From: SMAG-U1939 sp035763125
GTDB lineage: Bacteria; Chloroflexota; Ktedonobacteria; Ktedonobacterales; JADMIN01
Reading direction: 5' to 3'
Length of the DNA stretch: 24,646 nt
NCBI GenBank assembly: GCA_035763125.1
Contig: DASUBU010000171.1
Coordinates: 1 to 24,646, forward strand
A program made the translations under genes and the position numbers. This document shows positions 21,209 through 24,646 of this stretch, one piece after another. Numbering within the stretch: the stretch's first letter is position 1; the number at the start of each line of letters is the position of its first letter. The notes beneath the pieces were generated by a model. That model ran no database searches. It saw only the letters and a list, made by a program, of their open reading frames with translations, and was not told the origin of the DNA.

Positions 21209-21928
21209 ATGACGGGACGGATGATCGAGTTCGACGCCGATGGCTCGCCCGCGCCGGGCTACCTTGCGACGCCGGATGCTGCCGCGGGATCAGGCGTGCC
21301 AGGCGCGCCGGGGGTCGTCGTGCTGCATGAGTGGTGGGGCCTGACCGAGCCGTTTCGGCAGGTCTGCGACCGGCTGGCGGCGGCGGGCTTCATCGCGCTC
21401 GCCCCCGATCTCTACCGCGGCAAGACCACCGCATCGGTCGAGGAGGCGCAAGCGTTGGGCGCGGCGCTAGACCAGGACGAGGAGCGCTGGCGCGGCGATA
21501 TTCGGGGAGCGCTGCGGTTCCTACGCCAACACGGGGCTGGTAGCCCTGTAGGTGGCCGCGACGTGTTTGGCTTTGTCGCGTTTTCGCTGGGCGGCTCGTA
21601 TGCGCTCGATATGTCCATCAATCTGGCCGACGAGATCGCCGCCGTCGTAACCTTCTATGCCACGTATCCTGGCCTTACCTACCAAGGCACACGAGCCGCT
21701 TACCTCTGCCACTTCGCCGAGAATGATGCTTTTGTATCGGCGGAGGAGGTCGCGGAAATGGAGCAGGCACTCCGGGCGGCGGGCCGGCCAGTTACCGTCT
21801 ACACCTATCCGGGAACCAAGCACTGGTTCTTCGATGCCAATCGCCCGGATGCCTACGATCCGGCGGCCGCGGCCCTGGCGTGGGAGCGCACTCTCGCCTT
21901 CCTGAACGCGCAGCTTCGACAGTCCTGA
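21209..21928 (+). CDS. Dienelactone-hydrolase-family alpha/beta hydrolase
   Basis: A 239-aa alpha/beta hydrolase of the DLH family, cytoplasmic with no signal peptide. The strand LHEWWGL (Glu41) is the family hallmark. The nucleophile elbow is F-S126-L-G-G, where classic dienelactone hydrolases have Cys (G-Y-C-x-G-G). Asp173 in E-N-D-A-F and His205 in T-K-H-W-F complete the triad. Length fits. Ser in place of Cys is seen in some family members and makes a general esterase or lactonase more likely than true dienelactone cleavage. There is a G-rich ribosome binding site 4-5 nt upstream; a second ATG at 21221 is possible. There are no aromatic-degradation genes around it, so no pathway is implied. 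Confidence 0.88.
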   Translation: MTGRMIEFDADGSPAPGYLATPDAAAGSGVPGAPGVVVLHEWWGLTEPFRQVCDRLAAAGFIALAPDLYRGKTTASVEEAQALGAALDQDEERWRGDIRGALRFLRQHGAGSPVGGRDVFGFVAFSLGGSYALDMSINLADEIAAVVTFYATYPGLTYQGTRAAYLCHFAENDAFVSAEEVAEMEQALRAAGRPVTVYTYPGTKHWFFDANRPDAYDPAAAALAWERTLAFLNAQLRQS

Positions 21929-22048
21929 GGCCGTGAGAGGGGCGAGCGACAAGCCAGTCGAGCCATGTCGTGGCGCCACCCTGAACGCCTATGCGCCCAC
22001 CGGTCAGCGGGGTGGTAGGCGTGTTATCCGCAGAGGAGCACATCATAT

Positions 22049-22597
22049 ATGGACAGCTTTTGGCGCAGCATGTTGTGGATGCAGTTCGGCGCGGCCATTG
22101 ATATGCTCGACAATGCCCTGGTGGCCTGCCCCGATGCACTCTGGCGCCAGCCCGTCTGGCATGACCCGTCCTTCCCGGCGCAGTCCGCGGAGGTCTGGTA
22201 TGTCGCCTATCACACGCTGTTCTGGCTCGACCTGTACCGCTTCGGGTCGGTGGAGGGATTTGCTCCTCCGGCGCCCTTCACCCTGGAGGAGCTGGATCCC
22301 GCTGGTGTCGTGCCTGGGCGGCCCTATTCCAGGGATGAGCTGCGCGCCTACCTTGCGCACACGCGCCAGCAATGCCACACGACCATTGAGACACTGACAG
22401 ACGAGCGGGCGCGCCAACCCGCCCCCTTCCCCTGGATGCGGGACGGGGCGGTCCTCAGCTACGTCGAGCTGCAGCTTTACAGCATGCGCCACGTCCAGGA
22501 ACATGCGGCCCAGCTGAGCCTGTTGCTCGGCCAACATGGCATCCCCGCAGGTCCCAGTTGGGTCGCGCGCGCGAAGGATGATCCCAGCGGTGGCTAA
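22049..22597 (+). CDS. DinB-fold protein (second)
   Basis: A 182-aa DinB-superfamily protein. The putative metal ligands are H55 (VAYHTLFWLDLY), and H148 and H152 (MRHVQEHAAQL), the usual one-plus-HxxxH layout. It is only distantly similar to the DinB-fold protein at 1729-2250, so not a recent duplicate. GAGGAG lies about 10 nt before the ATG, a long spacing. The last codon and stop fall on a 16-bp sequence nearly identical to the end of the IS element downstream (22594-22609), so the original C-terminus may have been cut and replaced by D-D-P-S-G-G-stop. Substrate unknown. Confidence 0.82.
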   Translation: MDSFWRSMLWMQFGAAIDMLDNALVACPDALWRQPVWHDPSFPAQSAEVWYVAYHTLFWLDLYRFGSVEGFAPPAPFTLEELDPAGVVPGRPYSRDELRAYLAHTRQQCHTTIETLTDERARQPAPFPWMRDGAVLSYVELQLYSMRHVQEHAAQLSLLLGQHGIPAGPSWVARAKDDPSGG

Positions 22598-22640
22598 GTA
22601 ACTATCTCAAGAAGGGGGAGAAGAGGTAGACTGGAGGCGC
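22594..22640 (+). repeat. Solitary IS-end-like sequence
   Basis: CTAAGTAACTATCTCA (22594-22609) matches the IS left end at 23069-23084 in 15 of 16 bases, and the complement of the right end at 23990-24005 in 15 of 16. Downstream, GTAGACTG and GGAGGCG recur in the same order as just inside the IS right end, with changed spacing. It therefore looks like the transposase-proximal end of a related element whose remainder is gone. It contains the stop codon of the DinB-fold gene. Confidence 0.55.
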
Positions 22641-22721
22641 CACGATCTCGCGCTACGATTTTCCACAAATGAGGATGGACTGCGCCGCCCTGAATGAGGC
22701 GGCCGACGAAGGGAAAGCTGC

Positions 22722-23072
22722 ATGTCCAACCACGTGGAACTCCTCAAACGCCTGTACGAACGGTTCAACGCCCGCGACATCGAGACGGTGCTCGCGTCCC
22801 TGAATGAAGACGTCCTGTGGGCAAATGGCATGGAAGGCGGCTACATGCGTGGCCGCGAGGGCGTGCGTCGCTATTGGACGCGCCAGTGGGCAATGATCGA
22901 TCCGCACGTCGAGCCGATCGGCTTCTCCACTGGTCCCGATGAGGAAGTGGTCGTCGACGTCCATCAGATTGTGCTCGACCTCACGGGCCATCTGCTATCC
23001 GATCGGCAAGTCGGTCACAGGTATCGGATCGAGGACGGGTTGATCACGCGATTCGACATCCGCACCCGCTAA
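22722..23072 (+). CDS. SnoaL-like / NTF2-fold protein
   Basis: A 116-aa protein with the cone-shaped NTF2-like fold of the SnoaL and ketosteroid-isomerase families. The N-terminus LLKRLYERFNARDIETVLASLNEDVLW is the typical helix pair and first strand, GREGVRRYWTRQW the third helix, and V-V-V-D-V-H-Q-I-V and YRIEDGLITRFDIRT the closing sheet. Members are isomerases, hydrolases or small-molecule carriers, and no function can be read here. The stop codon TAA (23070-23072) is formed by the end of the IS element, so a few native C-terminal residues may be missing. It lies between the solitary IS end and the intact IS. Confidence 0.8.
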   Translation: MSNHVELLKRLYERFNARDIETVLASLNEDVLWANGMEGGYMRGREGVRRYWTRQWAMIDPHVEPIGFSTGPDEEVVVDVHQIVLDLTGHLLSDRQVGHRYRIEDGLITRFDIRTR

Positions 23073-23565
23073 GTAACGATCTCAGGACGGACAAGCGGTG
23101 GAGACGACGGAACCAAAGCAGCGCACACGCGAACTGGAGCAGGGCGCGGAAGTTGGCGGCGTGCTTGTCGTAGCGCACCAAGAGTGCCCGGCACTTTGAG
23201 AGCCACGCCAGCGTCCGCTCCACCACCCAGCGCCGCGCCGGATAGCGCTTCGCGCCGCTCGTGGGGTCCACCTTCTCTTTCCCGATGCGTCGGATATGCC
23301 CGGCATAACCGTGCGCCTCGATGGCCGCATGCCCGGTGGGGTTGTCGTAGGCCTTATCCAGGCACAGGTGCTGCGGCCGCTCCGGCGTGGGCTGGGGTCG
23401 GGGGACGACGATGGCGTCGATGGTCGCGGAGAGCAGCTTGGTGTCATGGACGTTAGCCCCGGCAATCGCCAGGCCCAGTGGGCCGCCATCCGCCTCGACC
23501 AGCAAGCTGCGTTTCACCCCGCGCTTGCCACAGTCGGTGGGATTGGGGCCGATCTGGCCCCCCCA
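23044..23565 (-). CDS. IS5-family transposase, C-terminal part (orfB)
   Basis: The second frame, entered at the G7 run (23558-23564); its first ATG is at 23517 (MKRSLLVEADGG). It has the second catalytic Asp in L-D-K-A-Y-D-N (with AGANVHDTKLL before it) and the catalytic Glu in RWVVERTLAWL, followed by the usual R-x-x-L-V-R-Y-D-K helix. The frame has no stop inside the element: it crosses the left inverted repeat and ends at 23044, antisense to the last codons of the SnoaL-like gene. Joining it to orfA needs a +1 shift, or one G fewer in the run. So it is either made by slippage or frameshifting, or is an inactive copy. Confidence 0.7.
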   Translation of the reverse strand, partial: WGGQIGPNPTDCGKRGVKRSLLVEADGGPLGLAIAGANVHDTKLLSATIDAIVVPRPQPTPERPQHLCLDKAYDNPTGHAAIEAHGYAGHIRRIGKEKVDPTSGAKRYPARRWVVERTLAWLSKCRALLVRYDKHAANFRALLQFACALLWFRRLHRLSVLRSLLSGCGCRIA

Positions 23566-24004
23566 GGCGCGCCTTGCCCATCATGCCGTCCGCCGCCTGC
23601 CACTCCCAGTCCACCCCACCCAGCTCCTCGCAGCGCTCGATGAGCACCGCCCAGATGTGTTCGAAGGTGCCGGACCGCACCCAGCGCTGGAAGGTGCGAT
23701 GGATACTGCTGTCGTCGGGGAAGCGCTCGGGCAGTTGGTTCCATTGGCAACCGCTGCGCATCCGGAAGATGATGGCATCCAGTGCTGCGCGAGCGGCAAT
23801 GCGCGGACGCCCCGTCGCTTTAGGCGGATCAAGCTCATGCAGGATCGGCTGGATCACTGCCCACAGCTCGTCCGACACCGTCCAAATCGTGCCCAGCTCA
23901 TCCCAGTTGCGCCGGGGCTTGCGCGGTCGTGCCATACCCCCCTCTTTCCTCGTTCGCTCTCGCCTCCTCTCCACAGTCTACATCGCTTTTGAGATAGTTA
24001 CTAA
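23070..24004 (-). mobile_element. IS5-family insertion sequence, two-frame transposase
   Basis: A 935-bp element with ends AGTAAC(G/T)ATCTCA in inverted orientation (left from about 23070, right to about 24004), framing a DDE transposase on the minus strand. Exact borders and target duplication are unclear: GC flanks both sides if the ends start at T23070 and A24004, but a 2-bp match is weak. The transposase frame is split at a G7 run (23558-23564), listed below. Confidence 0.75.
23453..23935 (-). CDS. IS5-family transposase, N-terminal part (orfA)
   Basis: A 160-aa first frame of the transposase, beginning MARPRKPRRNWDELG. It contains the IS5-type N-terminal helical domain (about residues 20-90), with the conserved RMRSGCQWNQLPERF segment, and the first catalytic Asp in WQAADGMMGKA. 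After K-A-R-L-G-G the frame runs out of homology into an Arg/Gly-rich tail. The true continuation (GQIGPNPTDCGKRGVKRS) is in the other frame, one base further along. ATG at 23935 is preferred; 23974 is an in-frame alternative. Not functional alone. Confidence 0.72.
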   Translation of the reverse strand: MARPRKPRRNWDELGTIWTVSDELWAVIQPILHELDPPKATGRPRIAARAALDAIIFRMRSGCQWNQLPERFPDDSSIHRTFQRWVRSGTFEHIWAVLIERCEELGGVDWEWQAADGMMGKARLGGPDRPQSHRLWQARGETQLAGRGGWRPTGPGDCRG

Positions 24005-24058
24005 GCGCTGGTACACGAGGTGGTAGATCGAGACCCGCACGCGGTCGCCAATGCCGTA

Positions 24059-24646
24059 TTAGAGGGTTGCCAGAAACGCGGGGAGCTCGCGCAGCGTCTC
24101 GATCACCTGTGCGGGGCGCTCGTCGCCTTCTAGCGTGGGGCGTGGCTCCGGTGCTCGCCAGATCAGCACGCTCATCATCCCGGCGCGCTTGGCGCCGACG
24201 ATGTCGTTGATGATGTTGTCGCCGACGTAGAGTGCCTCGTCGGGTGCGATGCCCGCGCGCTCCAGCGCGAGGTGGAAGATGCGCGCGCCGGGCTTGCGGG
24301 CGCCAGCGGCATCGGAGGCCAGGAAGGAATCCACCCGCGCGAGCAGGCCGGTGCGCGCCGCTTTCGTGCGCTGGCTATCAAGGGCGTCGTCGTCGGCGCC
24401 GTTGGTGATGATGCCGACGTGGAAGCGCTCGCGCAGGTCTTCGGGCAGCGTGCCCACATCCTCAAAGAGTCGCACGCCGCCGATGAACGTCTCCACCAGG
24501 CGCGCATCGAGCGCGGTGGCCAGCGCGGGATCGTCGAGCCCCAGGGCGCTGAGGGTGTCGGGCCAGCGCCGCTCGCGCACCGTCGCCATCGTCACCTGGC
24601 CGGCGTCGAGCCGCGTGATGAGCGACTGGTTGGCGGCGTGCCAGGC
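24059..24646 (-). CDS. HAD-family hydrolase, N-terminus beyond the window
   Basis: The 195 C-terminal residues of a haloacid-dehalogenase-superfamily hydrolase. The frame is open through the window edge at 24646 (reading AWHAANQSLITRLDAG inward), so the GTG near 24595 is not the start. Motif II is in GIITNGADD, the motif III Lys is in R-K-P-G-A-R-I-F, and motif IV is GDNIINDIVGAKRAGM (G-D-x3-N-D). The helical cap between is typical of YjjG/phosphoglycolate-phosphatase-like enzymes. The nucleophile motif D-x-D would lie outside the window. Probably a phosphatase of unknown substrate. A short open frame between its stop and the IS (24005-24058) has no clear identity. Confidence 0.88.
   Translation of the reverse strand, partial: AWHAANQSLITRLDAGQVTMATVRERRWPDTLSALGLDDPALATALDARLVETFIGGVRLFEDVGTLPEDLRERFHVGIITNGADDDALDSQRTKAARTGLLARVDSFLASDAAGARKPGARIFHLALERAGIAPDEALYVGDNIINDIVGAKRAGMMSVLIWRAPEPRPTLEGDERPAQVIETLRELPAFLATL

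Noticed and set aside
24005..24058. Gene fragment cut by the IS (minus-strand reading IGDRVRVSIYHLVYQR)
   Set aside because: Looks coding, but it is only about 18 codons, starts right after the HAD stop and has no continuation on the other side of the IS; too little to call.

Overview
The window is a GC-rich bacterial chromosome segment with dense genes in short operons, ATG and GTG starts and strong GGAGG-type ribosome binding sites. I suggest Chloroflexota (Thermomicrobia/Ktedonobacteria-like). The hints are a membrane kinase with an NBR1-like Ig domain and a Pro/Thr-rich extracellular tail, a two-domain KaiC-like ATPase with stand-alone receivers, a bacterial dynamin, and several DinB-fold proteins. 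This placement is inference from gene types, since there is no rRNA or marker gene.

Layout. 1-2.3 kb: an EamA transporter, a RibD/DHFR-fold reductase and a DinB-fold protein. 2.4-8.6 kb, minus strand: a six-gene operon in the order NarI-like di-heme cytochrome b with a C-terminal Cys4 module, NasA/NapA-type molybdenum oxidoreductase, four-cluster Fe-S protein, membrane-anchored Rieske protein, small two-helix membrane protein, HPP-family permease. A 9-bp-stem hairpin follows the last gene. The Fe-S protein has Ala where NarH has the Trp that makes its [3Fe-4S] site. I read the set as an unusual quinol-linked nitrate-reductase-like complex with a Rieske subunit and a possible nitrite permease. 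This is the most interesting system in the window.

8.6-11.7 kb: a regulatory gap with 11-bp-phased direct repeats, then a receiver / KaiC-like ATPase / receiver operon whose two receivers are close paralogues. 11.9-15.8 kb: a cytidine-deaminase-like protein, an SDR oxidoreductase, and a fusion of a deazaflavin-nitroreductase (Ddn-like) domain to a PaaK-like adenylate-forming enzyme.

15.9-19.9 kb: a dynamin-like GTPase (minus) divergent from a membrane protein kinase homologue (plus) that has lost the HRD aspartate and the metal-binding Asn, so probably a pseudokinase. 19.9-20.7 kb: a coding-looking minus-strand gene remnant, then a LexA/SOS-box-like site upstream of an unknown 144-aa protein. 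21.2-23.1 kb: a dienelactone-hydrolase-family protein with a Ser nucleophile, a second DinB-fold protein and a SnoaL-like protein.

23.07-24.0 kb: an IS5-family element whose transposase is split over two frames at a G7 run. A third copy of its 16-bp end lies 475 bp to the left at the stop codon of the DinB gene, so the SnoaL gene sits between two IS ends. The window closes inside a HAD-family hydrolase.
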